From: JASGTU01 sp963821815 | GTDB lineage: Bacteria > Chloroflexota > Anaerolineae > Caldilineales > Caldilineaceae | Length of the DNA stretch: 64,000 bases | Direction: 5' to 3' | Assembly (NCBI GenBank): GCA_963821815.1 | Contig: CAWGFG010000006.1 | Coordinates: 3,906,001-3,970,000 of the forward strand | In this document: piece after piece, positions 8,286-19,525 of the stretch | Numbering within the stretch: position 1 is the stretch's first letter | Layout: each line of letters starts with the position of its first letter | Program-made: the position numbers and the translations under genes | Notes under the pieces: generated by a model | What the model saw: the letters and a program-made list of their open reading frames with translations, nothing else | Database searches by the model: none | What the model was told of the DNA's origin: nothing

Positions 8286-9374
8286 ATGAAACTGTCGCGT
8301 CTACTATTTGCGGCAACATCTGCGATTCTAGTACTCAGCGTAATCGGCGGAGTCGCGTTTGCGCAATCCAGCGCCAGCAACGGCGAAGTATACTCCGGAT
8401 GTATTACTGCCGATGGAACACTGACCAAGGTTGCCGCCGGCGATCAACCGCTCGAGGCGTGCGCCGAAGGTGAGAGCGAAATTTCCTGGAATCAGCAGGG
8501 GACCGAAGGTATGCAGGGCCCAGCTGGTGAACCTGGCCCTGCTGGTGAACCCGGTACGGCTGGCGAACCTGGTCCTGCCGGTGAACCCGGACCCGCTGGT
8601 GAACCTGGTCCTGCCGGTGAACCCGGTCCTGCCGGTGAGCCCGGTACTGTTGGCGAACCTGGTCCTGCCGGTGAGCCTGGTCCTGCCGGTGAGCCTGGTC
8701 CTGCCGGTGAAGCTGGTCTGTCTGGTGAACCTGGTCCTGCCGGTGAACCTGGTCCAGCTGGTGAACCTGGTCCTGCCGGTGAGCCTGGTCCTGCTGGTGA
8801 GCCTGGTCCTGCTGGTGAGCCTGGTCCTGCTGGTGAACCTGGACCCGCTGGCGAACCCGGCCCCGCGGGTGAACCTGGTCCTGTTGGTGAGCCCGGCATC
8901 CAAGGAGCCCAGGGTGAACCTGGTCCGCAAGGTGAGCCTGGTCCGCAGGGCGAAACTGGACCACGTGGCGAAACTGGTCCACAAGGCATACCCGGTCCTC
9001 AAGGCGAAATGGGTCCGCAGGGCGAAATGGGTCCGCAGGGCGAAGTAGGCCCGCAAGGCGAAACTGGACCACAGGGAGAGCCCGGTCCGCAAGGTCCTCC
9101 TGGAATGTCCGGTTATGAGATCGTTCAATTCACACGAGACTACAATGTACTGGCTGCACCGCTAGTGAATCCGATTCACGCCACAGTATCCTGCCCCGCA
9201 GGCAAGGTGCCTGTGAGCGGCGGCTTCAGCTATACGCAAGCCGATCCTGGAATCCTGACGGTAACCGGATCCCATCCCACTGCCGACGGCTGGGAAGCCT
9301 CCATTACCAACCAGGGCGAGACGGACGTGACCTTCTCGGCGACCGTCTATGCAGTCTGCGTGTACGTCGAATAG
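8286..9374 (+). CDS. exported collagen-like protein
   Basis: 362 residues: signal peptide (1-27, ending VAFAQ), a 50-residue head with two cysteines, an uninterrupted Gly-X-Y tract of 66 triplets (residues 78-275), and a C-terminal globular part of about 87 residues with two cysteines (SCPAGKVPVSGGFSY; YAVCVYVE). The triplet tract is first GPA-GEP, then GPQ-GEx. In other bacteria such proteins trimerise into surface fibres, with the globular part as a trimerisation or binding head. A good AGGAG precedes ATG 8286 and a terminator follows at 9426, so it is a one-gene unit. No sortase motif or membrane anchor is seen, so surface retention is unexplained. Confidence 0.88.
   Translation: MKLSRLLFAATSAILVLSVIGGVAFAQSSASNGEVYSGCITADGTLTKVAAGDQPLEACAEGESEISWNQQGTEGMQGPAGEPGPAGEPGTAGEPGPAGEPGPAGEPGPAGEPGPAGEPGTVGEPGPAGEPGPAGEPGPAGEAGLSGEPGPAGEPGPAGEPGPAGEPGPAGEPGPAGEPGPAGEPGPAGEPGPAGEPGPVGEPGIQGAQGEPGPQGEPGPQGETGPRGETGPQGIPGPQGEMGPQGEMGPQGEVGPQGETGPQGEPGPQGPPGMSGYEIVQFTRDYNVLAAPLVNPIHATVSCPAGKVPVSGGFSYTQADPGILTVTGSHPTADGWEASITNQGETDVTFSATVYAVCVYVE
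8517..9110 (+). repeat. Gly-X-Y coding repeat (18-bp GPAGEP units)
   Basis: Tandem degenerate 18-base units encoding GPAGEP, mostly built on GGTCCTGCCGGTGAACC, passing into GPQGEx units after about 8900. Several neighbouring copies are nearly identical at third positions, suggesting recent slippage or unequal recombination. Long open frames on the other strand here are by-products of the repeat. Confidence 0.9.
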
Positions 9375-9425
9375 GCGCGAGACTCCGTAGAACTGGCTGT
9401 GACAAAACAGCATAGCAGGAAATTG

Positions 9426-9469
9426 TTCGGGAGATGGATGCAAAATGGCATCATCTCCCGAATTTCTTT
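9426..9469 (+). terminator. Rho-independent terminator of the collagen-like gene
   Basis: TTCGGGAGATG (9426-9436) pairs with CATCTCCCGAA (9452-9462), with further ATGC/GCAT pairing inside, followed by TTTCTTT. It lies about 50 bases after the stop of the collagen-like gene. Confidence 0.8.
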
Positions 9470-9548
9470 ACTGCGGTTTGCTGTTATTCTTGTAGTGGAA
9501 AGAGAGAATGCCGGTTACCCGCCTATACTGTATTCCCGTTTGAATGGA

Positions 9549-11051
9549 TCACCAATCAATCGTCTGCTTGGACACACCCTCGGGCGACTGAGCCAGCGAT
9601 GATTGAGCTAATGCGTCTATTTGCTCGCGCACACGCTGGACGGAATCGCTGTCCGGCACGTTGGGCTGACGGATAACGGGCGCGTGCTCGTGGATTCGCA
9701 GTGCGGACGGAGAATCGAATAGCATCCAGCGACTGATTGCTGAACGGAATTCTCGAATAAGCGGCTGCGATGCGGGGTCGTCTATTAGGTTGTCCAGCTC
9801 CGTGGGGTCAGCCAGCAGGTCGAAGAATTGGCTCTTGGCTGGATCACGATCCCAAATTAGTTTATGGGTGTGCGTACGCGCCGTATAGAAGCCCGACGGC
9901 AGGTTCTCAGAGAAGCTGTATTCACGCTGCTCATGTTCGTCCATCAAGTTCAGACCAACCATTGTCTCGGCTGGCTGTACGGAAGCCTGCTGCAGAATCG
10001 TCGGCGCAATATCCACCAGGTTCGCCAGCGTATCACTCGTGTAGCCCGGATGGCGGTTGCCTGGATATTTGATCAGTAGTGGCACTCTTAGCAACGGATC
10101 GTAAGGATGACCATGTTTGAGGATCATGTGGTGGAAACCGAGATACTCGCCATGGTCGGATAGATAGAGGATCATAGTATCATCATACAAATTGAGTTGA
10201 CGCAGCGCTTCCACCATGCGACCAACTTGATGATCGATATGGCTGACGGCGCCGTAATACTTGGACATGATCATGCGCATCGAGGCTTCGGTTAGGCTGG
10301 TGTTGTCGAAGTATGCGTGCTGCGGATCGTAGTCCGGGACGCTCTCCGTCCAGCCGGGCAGCAGCTCGAGCTGGTAGGGATCGTACATCTCCGACCACGG
10401 CGCCGGCGGGTCAAACGGGTGATGCGGCTTAACGAAACTCGCGATGAGCAAGTTGCTTTGGCTGTTCCACTTGCGCAGCGTGCTCACAGCCCGATCGCCG
10501 ACCCAGGTCGTCGAATGCCACTCCTCCGGCAGGTCCGAGGTCATGGCGCCATACGTGTCCCAGTATTCCTGCGGAGCCCGCTTGCGGTATTCACTGCGTT
10601 GGTCATAGAGGTCGATGGCATCCACCACTCCTTCGCGCACAAGCGCCCGATGATAATCGTCGGCGTAGCGTCCATCGCCGTCCTGCTCGCATAGCTCCAT
10701 TTCTTCGAAGCCCACATCCAGATAAGTAGGCGTGAAGTGCATCTTGCCCACGGCTTTGGTCTTGTAGCCATGTTGGCGAAGCAATCTAGGATACGTGGCG
10801 ATGCTCGGGTCTAGCGTGCAGTGGTTGGTGTAGCCGCCATGCTGATGCACATATTGACCGCTGACCAGGGAGTATCTCGATGGGGTACAGACTGGAAACG
10901 GGCAGATGGTGTGTGGATAATTTACGCCGTCTGCCGCCAACGCGTCCAGGTGCGGCGTCTTGATTTGCTTATTGCCGTTGAAGCCGATGCAGTCCCAGCG
11001 GTGCTGGTCCGCCATGATGAGAAGGATGTTCGGTTGTGGCATTTCGTGCAC
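9549..11051 (-). CDS. type I sulfatase / arylsulfatase-like hydrolase
   Basis: 500 residues. The N-terminus PNILLIMADQHRWDCIG carries the first metal aspartate (Asp15) of the alkaline-phosphatase superfamily, and CTPSR (55-59) is the sulfatase signature whose Cys55 is matured to formylglycine. Further metal residues lie in YLSDHGEYLGFH. The enzymes hydrolyse sulfate esters of polysaccharides, glycosides or choline. No signal peptide is visible, implying a cytosolic enzyme. The start may be GTG 11051 or ATG 11042; neither has a strong Shine-Dalgarno. No formylglycine-generating enzyme is in the window, so maturation must be supplied elsewhere. It lies 92 bases downstream of the molybdenum hydroxylase gene, same strand. 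Confidence 0.88.
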   Translation of the reverse strand: MHEMPQPNILLIMADQHRWDCIGFNGNKQIKTPHLDALAADGVNYPHTICPFPVCTPSRYSLVSGQYVHQHGGYTNHCTLDPSIATYPRLLRQHGYKTKAVGKMHFTPTYLDVGFEEMELCEQDGDGRYADDYHRALVREGVVDAIDLYDQRSEYRKRAPQEYWDTYGAMTSDLPEEWHSTTWVGDRAVSTLRKWNSQSNLLIASFVKPHHPFDPPAPWSEMYDPYQLELLPGWTESVPDYDPQHAYFDNTSLTEASMRMIMSKYYGAVSHIDHQVGRMVEALRQLNLYDDTMILYLSDHGEYLGFHHMILKHGHPYDPLLRVPLLIKYPGNRHPGYTSDTLANLVDIAPTILQQASVQPAETMVGLNLMDEHEQREYSFSENLPSGFYTARTHTHKLIWDRDPAKSQFFDLLADPTELDNLIDDPASQPLIREFRSAISRWMLFDSPSALRIHEHAPVIRQPNVPDSDSVQRVREQIDALAQSSLAQSPEGVSKQTIDW

Positions 11052-11143
11052 AACTTTCTAGTCGGAGGGACAGGCACTCAACCGAGCGCCGGTCCCGATC
11101 CGCAGCCATCGTTAATTGCTTTGTGTCATGCGCAGCATTCTAC

Positions 11144-14110
<2,967 letters not shown>

Positions 14111-14169
14111 GGCAATATCTCGTGAATAAAATCCAGAAACGGTCAAATAAAACTGATTTACCCGTAGGC

Positions 14170-14760
14170 TCAGCCTCGAGCTCTGCGTGATCGGATTTCG
14201 CTGCTCATACGCAGGTTGGCATTATAAACGCCCTCACCGGTAGCATCGAAGCTCACGGCGTCCTTGGGCTGGATGGACAGCGAACCCGCCGTTTGAATGG
14301 CGTCTTGGTTCGCGGCTAGGAAAATGAACTCCCAGCTATACATGTCGCGCTGGTGTTCGATCATCTGTGCGACCTTCGCTAGGCTATACTCTTTGCTGGA
14401 GTTCTCCAAACCGTCTGTGAGGATCGCCACGATGACCTTGGCGGGACGCATTCGTTCCGGCGTGGCTGCTAGCCGCTCGCCCACCGCGTCGATAGTGCGT
14501 CCGACGGCGTCCAGCAGCGCGGTCATGCCGCCGGGGCGATAGGTAGTCGCGTTCAGCAGCGGCACATCCTGTATGTCGACGTTGTCGTGCAGGAGCTGAT
14601 ACTCATGGTTGAAGAGCGCCAGCGTGAGTGTTGCCTCGCCCGGCGCATCTTTCTGTTCCTGCAGAAAAGCGTTGAAGCCGCCGATTGCGTCGTCGACGAT
14701 GGTTTGCATGGAGCCCGACCGGTCGACGATGCAGACAATTTCGGATAGGTTGTCATTCAT
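14170..14760 (-). CDS. von Willebrand factor A domain protein
   Basis: 196 residues, a stand-alone VWA domain. The MIDAS metal site is complete: DRSGS (13-17), Thr80 in GGMTALLD and Asp116 in AILTDGLEN. No signal peptide or membrane segment, so it is cytosolic. GGAGGATCC lies before ATG 14760. Its stop is 60 bases before the start of the molybdenum hydroxylase gene, so the two are probably co-transcribed; VWA proteins are known to help insert the cofactor in CO-dehydrogenase-type enzymes (CoxE), but this protein lacks the long N-terminal region of CoxE, so that role is only a guess. Otherwise a generic metal-dependent protein-binding domain. Confidence 0.85.
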   Translation of the reverse strand: MNDNLSEIVCIVDRSGSMQTIVDDAIGGFNAFLQEQKDAPGEATLTLALFNHEYQLLHDNVDIQDVPLLNATTYRPGGMTALLDAVGRTIDAVGERLAATPERMRPAKVIVAILTDGLENSSKEYSLAKVAQMIEHQRDMYSWEFIFLAANQDAIQTAGSLSIQPKDAVSFDATGEGVYNANLRMSSEIRSRRARG

Positions 14761-14839
14761 GTGGATCCTCCGCCATCTATAGTTACTCTTGCGGCGCAGT
14801 AAAATCGCTTACTGCTTGCAGCGTTCAATTTATTATACA

Positions 14840-16159
14840 TCACGGCGAAAGGCGTACAGCTGGCAAATATGAGTTGTAAACATCGCCGCCGACCCAAACC
14901 ATGACCACATCATTGACGTCAGTGGTTTGATCCTCTGACACCTGTACAGCTATCGGACCGGATATGTGGTAGCCAAGTTTCAGGAAGCTCAATGTGTAGC
15001 TACCGGGCAGTAGACCGTCGAAGTAATAGCTGCCGGATGCGTCAGTGACCGTTTTCTGTTCTTGAGTAGCGCCTGCTACGGCTATCAGGCTGTGGAGAAT
15101 AACCGTCGCACCATCGATTGGATCGTTATTCTGGTCTACAATGCTACCGCGTACAGAACCAGCCTTATCAAATCTGGCCTTCAGGGTCACGTCGTTATTT
15201 ATGACCACAGCTAACGGATTGACAGTGCCGACGACATCCCCGCTCCATCCGGCGAAATATGAACCGGCGTCGGCGATTGCGGATAGTGAAACATTCGTGT
15301 CTTGTGTATAGACGCCGATACAAGGGCTTTCGCATGCGCCTCCCGTTGGATTTGTGATTACCTTACCATAGCCGTTGCCATCATATCTTACAATGAGTTC
15401 ATATGAGAAGGGTGTTTCGTAGGCACCTAAATCGACGACAGCAATTCCGTCGCCGTTGCCGTCCACTATGCGCGGCATATTATCCAGATCCGTCGATAGT
15501 GTGACAGCCTCGTTGCGTCCAGCATCAATGGCTGGTGATCCTGGTAATAGACGCAGATCGCCGGCGCTTGTGGTCGCGTCATCAGCGCTAACTGGCTGCA
15601 CAAATAGCGGGTCATCATCTTGTCCTCCTTCCAAGTTACCGCCGCCGTCGATAATAAGGCTGTCCAGATTCCATACGCCAGGCCCATTGATGCCTCCTTC
15701 AACTAGACTGAAGGCAATAGTGGGATTAGCACTAATATTACAAAGCTCTATGTCATCGGTATAGGTCTTGTTTCCCCACAAAATCACGTTGGTCAGTATG
15801 GGATTGCTATTACCTTCGACGCCTTTGCTGTACATGGCGCCCCCGCGAGCGGCCTTATTTGCGGAGAAGGTGACGTTGGTCAAGCTGGGACTGCTGACGC
15901 CAAATTCAGAGCCATTGTTATATATGGCTCCGCCATCCTCAACAGCAACATTGGCGGAGAAGACGACGTTGGTCAGGATGGGACTACACTCACCATAGTA
16001 ATTGCAATAGTTGCCGATTGCACCGCCGCTTGCACCGGCAAAGTTGGCCGAGAAAATTACGTTTGTCAGTTTGGGATTATTGATACCAAAACTGCTGAAG
16101 TTGTACATTGCCCCGCCGTAGAGGTCTGACCTGTTGCCGGAGAAGGCGACGTTGGTCAA
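14840..16159 (-). CDS. C-terminal part of a split beta-helix surface protein (choice-of-anchor Q, InlB-like repeat, CarboxypepD_reg domain)
   Basis: Continues in the same frame as the gene part at 16226-17086, separated by one TGA. It begins with right-handed beta-helix repeats (LTNVxFSxN...GGAMYN, about every 35 residues), then an anchor-Q segment (SPAIDAGRNEA ... VVDLGAYETP), an InlB-B-like repeat (GKVITNPTGGACESP ... YFAGWSGDV), and a carboxypeptidase-regulatory-like beta-sandwich (VRGSIVDQNNDPIDGATVIL ... LLPGSYTLSF). The only start in this part is a TTG at 16159 with no proper Shine-Dalgarno, so separate translation is unlikely. The end of the chain has no recognised sorting signal. As written the protein would be made only by stop readthrough, or the TGA is an error or a true nonsense mutation. 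Confidence 0.75.
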   Translation of the reverse strand: MTNVAFSGNRSDLYGGAMYNFSSFGINNPKLTNVIFSANFAGASGGAIGNYCNYYGECSPILTNVVFSANVAVEDGGAIYNNGSEFGVSSPSLTNVTFSANKAARGGAMYSKGVEGNSNPILTNVILWGNKTYTDDIELCNISANPTIAFSLVEGGINGPGVWNLDSLIIDGGGNLEGGQDDDPLFVQPVSADDATTSAGDLRLLPGSPAIDAGRNEAVTLSTDLDNMPRIVDGNGDGIAVVDLGAYETPFSYELIVRYDGNGYGKVITNPTGGACESPCIGVYTQDTNVSLSAIADAGSYFAGWSGDVVGTVNPLAVVINNDVTLKARFDKAGSVRGSIVDQNNDPIDGATVILHSLIAVAGATQEQKTVTDASGSYYFDGLLPGSYTLSFLKLGYHISGPIAVQVSEDQTTDVNDVVMVWVGGDVYNSYLPAVRLSP

Positions 16160-16225
16160 GACCGAACTGCTGATACCCGTCCCTTGACCAGTGCTGTATA
16201 TAGCGCCGCCTCCAGAATAAACACC

Positions 16226-17086
16226 TCAAGCATAGTTGTCAGTGAATCTTACATTGGTCAGAATGGGACTGCTCTCACCATCAATGCCATAGTTGAGCAT
16301 AGCTCCGCCTTTGGAAGCCTTGTTCTTGTTGAAGTCAACATTGTCTAGAATTGGATTGCTCACTCCATAATGTCCATTGTTGTACATGGCTCCACCATTA
16401 CTATATGATGCTCGATTTGCGGAAAAGACGATATTAGCTAGCTTGGGACTACACTCTCCTCCGTCACTTCCATCACAGTAGAAACCTCCACCATGAGCAT
16501 ACGGGGATAGATAGTAAGTCGCTCCAGCAGTAACCGAAAAACCATCGAGCACGGTGTCGCTGGTGATCGGCGTGCTAGTACCGTCGGCAAAGACAATATG
16601 GTAGCTGTTCTTGCCTACGGTATTGGCCGTGTCCGTTACCACACCATTGGCGTCAGTAATATCATCGCCGCCGATGTCGCCCGACAGCACTGTTACATTC
16701 GATTCCCAGTCTCGCTGCGAGCGGTTAGTCTCAGTGCCGGCGAAACCGCCATAGACTGCAACGCCAGGTATCAACGAAAATGTATCAGTTGGCGACAGTC
16801 CCGGCGTATACACGCCCTCCGTCACCCAGATTTCGTCCCCAGATTCGGCTCGGTTCTGCAGCGCATCCTGCAACGTAGTGGCGTTGTCCCAGCTGCTGCC
16901 GTCACCGTTGCCCATGGCAACTGTCTTCACGTGGATGATGTCGGCGGCACGGGCGTTCGCTATGGTCATCAGACCAATGCTGAATCCTATTAGTGCCGCT
17001 AGGCAAAGTATTGAATAATGTTGGAAAGCAGAGGGCGTATTGGGAAATCGTAAGACGATGTAGTTTCGTGCACGGACGGGGGACAT
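16226..17086 (-). CDS. N-terminal part of a split beta-helix surface protein, ended by in-frame TGA
   Basis: 286 residues. A signal-anchor-like hydrophobic segment (about 29-47, ending near NARAAD) marks export; it is preceded by a 28-residue N-region with several arginines. Then follows the start of a polymorphic-outer-membrane-protein/choice-of-anchor-Q type beta-helix: GDGSSWDNATTLQDAL, VTEGVYTPG, VAVYGGFAGTE and repeated SPILTNVxFxxN...GGAM units. The frame stops at TGA 16226-16228 directly after RFTDNYA, in the middle of a repeat, and reopens at once (GVYSGGGAIYS), where another repeat continues. ATG 17086 has GGAGTAGC upstream. The complete protein would be about 748 residues. Confidence 0.75.
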   Translation of the reverse strand: MSPVRARNYIVLRFPNTPSAFQHYSILCLAALIGFSIGLMTIANARAADIIHVKTVAMGNGDGSSWDNATTLQDALQNRAESGDEIWVTEGVYTPGLSPTDTFSLIPGVAVYGGFAGTETNRSQRDWESNVTVLSGDIGGDDITDANGVVTDTANTVGKNSYHIVFADGTSTPITSDTVLDGFSVTAGATYYLSPYAHGGGFYCDGSDGGECSPKLANIVFSANRASYSNGGAMYNNGHYGVSNPILDNVDFNKNKASKGGAMLNYGIDGESSPILTNVRFTDNYA

Positions 17087-17191
17087 AAGCTACTCCTGTT
17101 CTTGTTACGCCTATAGGCAGCAAATGAGATACGGTTCGTAACTAAAGATGCTTCGCTACGCTCAGCATGGCAGTATTTCGAGATTAAACGG

Positions 17192-18118
17192 CTACCCGTT
17201 CGCGTTCTGCGCCAGCTTCGTGAACAAGTCGCGGAAGATGGGATCGCGCTGGATGTAGTTGGCGCTACGAATGAAATGCCGGCTGTTGTCCACGCTCCAC
17301 GTGACCTGGTCGGTCAGGATCGGGCTGTGGATCAGGTCCGTCGGCGTCCAACTCGCGTCGAGCATGTAGGCGATGGCCGCGATGTCCCAGATGACCTTAG
17401 ACCAACCGAAGTGGTCGTCGCTGTAGCTCTTGAACGTCTCGGCTAGAAAATCGCCGATATCCCCCTGCCCCTGCACATAACGTTCGATCTCCGGCACCGT
17501 GGAATGCAGATGTGTGGTGACGCCCATGCATGGAATCTGCACCAGGGGTACGCCGCAGTCGAAGATAAGCCGCGAAGACGGGATATCCTGCTTCAGATTG
17601 AACTCGGAGGCTGTGGGCCAGTAGACGGGATTGCCGCCCAGCCACACGATGACGATACGCTCAATGATGGAGGGCTGCATGAGGATGGCGCTGGCTACGT
17701 TGGTGATGGCGCCGATGGCTACAACGTAGAGCGGTTCGTCGCCGTCCATGGCCATGGCCCTTTCCACGAGATCCTCGGCTGCGGCACTCTGCACGGGATG
17801 CTCCCAGTCCGGCAAATAACTGGTGGAGCCGCGATAGACGAGTCCCTCCGGGCTCACACCCAGCCGCTCCAGCAGGCGCAGAATCTCCTCATAGCTCTTC
17901 TCCATGCCGTCGCCTGGGCCGCTGGAACGGTTGTTGTGGAACGGCGCCGCGTACAAGGCGTCGACCTGCAGCCGCTCCGGTGACAGCAGCGCATAGGTCA
18001 CCGCGAATTGGTCGTCAATCTCGTTGTATGTGTCGGTATCGAGCACCATGTGCACTTTGCCGGTCGGCGGCTGCAATCGCTCGAGACGCAGTGAATCCGA
18101 AATTTGTGGGAAGTTCAT
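17192..18118 (-). CDS. inosine-uridine-preferring nucleoside hydrolase family protein
   Basis: 308 residues, standard family length. The N-terminal signature is DTDTYNEIDDQFA (27-39), matching the calcium-binding DTDxGxDDxxA motif with two extra residues before the Asp pair; ALYAAPFHNNRS follows as the second strand, and VVAIGAITNVASAI is the typical core motif. The family cleaves the N-glycosidic bond of ribonucleosides. The altered spacing in the DTD...DD motif and lack of other salvage genes nearby make the exact substrate uncertain. AGGAAT precedes ATG 18118. Cytosolic. It starts 62 bases after the methyltransferase gene, same strand. Confidence 0.82.
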   Translation of the reverse strand: MNFPQISDSLRLERLQPPTGKVHMVLDTDTYNEIDDQFAVTYALLSPERLQVDALYAAPFHNNRSSGPGDGMEKSYEEILRLLERLGVSPEGLVYRGSTSYLPDWEHPVQSAAAEDLVERAMAMDGDEPLYVVAIGAITNVASAILMQPSIIERIVIVWLGGNPVYWPTASEFNLKQDIPSSRLIFDCGVPLVQIPCMGVTTHLHSTVPEIERYVQGQGDIGDFLAETFKSYSDDHFGWSKVIWDIAAIAYMLDASWTPTDLIHSPILTDQVTWSVDNSRHFIRSANYIQRDPIFRDLFTKLAQNANG

Positions 18119-18179
18119 AGTGATTCCTCGTTGATTAGATTTAGCTGTGAGTGATTAGGCAGCGGTTGGACGAGTAGAG

Positions 18180-19412
18180 CTAACCCTCTAACCGATCCAA
18201 CCAGTAGTACAAGAAATCCTGCACCGCGGCTTTGCGCTTGTTGGCGCGGAACAGATCGCCGGGACGTATTTGCTTCGTGTGTGACCGCTGGTGCCGATAC
18301 TTGGCTTCCGCATGCTGCGCGTGGGTTGGCAGCGGCTCGCCGTCCTCGTAGCCGATAGCGCCGAAATTGGCCGGTACGTAATCCAGCCCGTGGATGTAGT
18401 CGCGATTCCACGCGGCATCTGCACCGCGCTTGCTGAAAGGTTGCACCCGGTCCAGATACGCGGCCACGCTGGGGCGGGTCTCGCTGCCATCTTCTTTGGC
18501 CCAGCGCAGAACGTTGTCTACCACAGTCAGGTTGTTCATATCCGGCATACGCGCTTGCAGAGACTCATCATCCCGCCACGCTTGCTGAATCGCCTCTGGA
18601 ATCAGCGATGAGCTAGGCGTCTCCTGCTTATAACCGGAGAAGAACGTGCCTGCAGCGACGCGCAAAGCCGCATCCTCGGTGAAGTAGATATCGTGGTCCA
18701 TGAGGTCCTGTTCCAGAACACGGTTGAGCATGTTCAGCAGCCGTCGTCCATGCGGGTACTGCGAACCCTGCGAGCTGCCCACGTACATGCCAATGATGCT
18801 GCTCAGCGCGAAAGACGGCATCTGGTAGGTCGCCACGCCCTTGCGCAGTGGTGTGAAGTGCTGAAAGACCTGCTCCATGCCCTGCAGTGTGGCGTTGAAG
18901 TAGTGGTGCGGATAGCCGTGATAGGGGAAGACGAAGTTGCACTCGTGATACACGTAGCCGCCGTCCTTCAATGTGGCATAGAGCTCCTGCGCGGCGATGA
19001 AGGGGTTGCGCAGATGCTCGAAGACGGCTAACGAGAAGATGTAGTCCAGCGAATCCGGTAGGAAGGGCAGGGCGTGAATATCACCCACGAGGTCTACATG
19101 GGGGCTCCACTTCACGTCCATGCGGATGATGCACGGGTCATCCAGTGCCATATTGCCGGAGCCCACGTCGAGCACGACCTGATCATCCAGCAGCGACTGC
19201 AGGATAATGCGATGCACCCAGGGGTTATACTTCGGGAAGGTATGCAGCTCCGCTTCGTGTTCGATCGCAGGGTTGCTGCCGTCGGCGAACATGATCGGCA
19301 CGCCCTCTACGACGGGAAACGTCGTGCCGCACTGCGGGCAAGTGAGAGACGCACCGTGTCGCTCCACGTGCACTTTGCAGGTGGGGCACGCCAGTAGATC
19401 GTAGAGGCTCAT
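18180..19412 (-). CDS. SAM-dependent methyltransferase with N-terminal Trm112-like zinc ribbon
   Basis: 410 residues. Residues 1-45 form a Trm112-like zinc ribbon (Cys9, 12, 25 and 28; CPTC...CPQCG, then FPVVEGVPIMF). From about 80 a class I methyltransferase follows: QVVLDVGSGN (SAM motif I), then ALPFLPDSLDYIFSLAVFEHL (motifs II-III) and an LKDGGYVYHE strand. The C-terminal 200 residues do not match a domain I know. This architecture is common in methyltransferases of surface-polysaccharide or natural-product pathways, but no glycosyltransferase is adjacent. The Shine-Dalgarno is weak at ATG 19412. Target unknown. Confidence 0.78.
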   Translation of the reverse strand: MSLYDLLACPTCKVHVERHGASLTCPQCGTTFPVVEGVPIMFADGSNPAIEHEAELHTFPKYNPWVHRIILQSLLDDQVVLDVGSGNMALDDPCIIRMDVKWSPHVDLVGDIHALPFLPDSLDYIFSLAVFEHLRNPFIAAQELYATLKDGGYVYHECNFVFPYHGYPHHYFNATLQGMEQVFQHFTPLRKGVATYQMPSFALSSIIGMYVGSSQGSQYPHGRRLLNMLNRVLEQDLMDHDIYFTEDAALRVAAGTFFSGYKQETPSSSLIPEAIQQAWRDDESLQARMPDMNNLTVVDNVLRWAKEDGSETRPSVAAYLDRVQPFSKRGADAAWNRDYIHGLDYVPANFGAIGYEDGEPLPTHAQHAEAKYRHQRSHTKQIRPGDLFRANKRKAAVQDFLYYWLDRLEG

Positions 19413-19525
19413 GTCGTCGATTCCAGTGTTCGCGAAGTGTTGGCTGCAATATGATCGCGCCGGCAGCAGAATTGCCGGCGCGCTGAATGCGGTGGGATGG
19501 TAACGCGTCGGCGCGACTTTCGCAC

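Noticed and set aside
8517..9110. Possible CRISPR array from the regular repeats
   Set aside because: The 18-base units are adjacent and coding, with no spacers.
8328..9128. Long open frames on the minus strand over the collagen-like gene
   Set aside because: They are by-products of the GPAGEP repeat and have biased composition; the plus-strand collagen frame explains the sequence.
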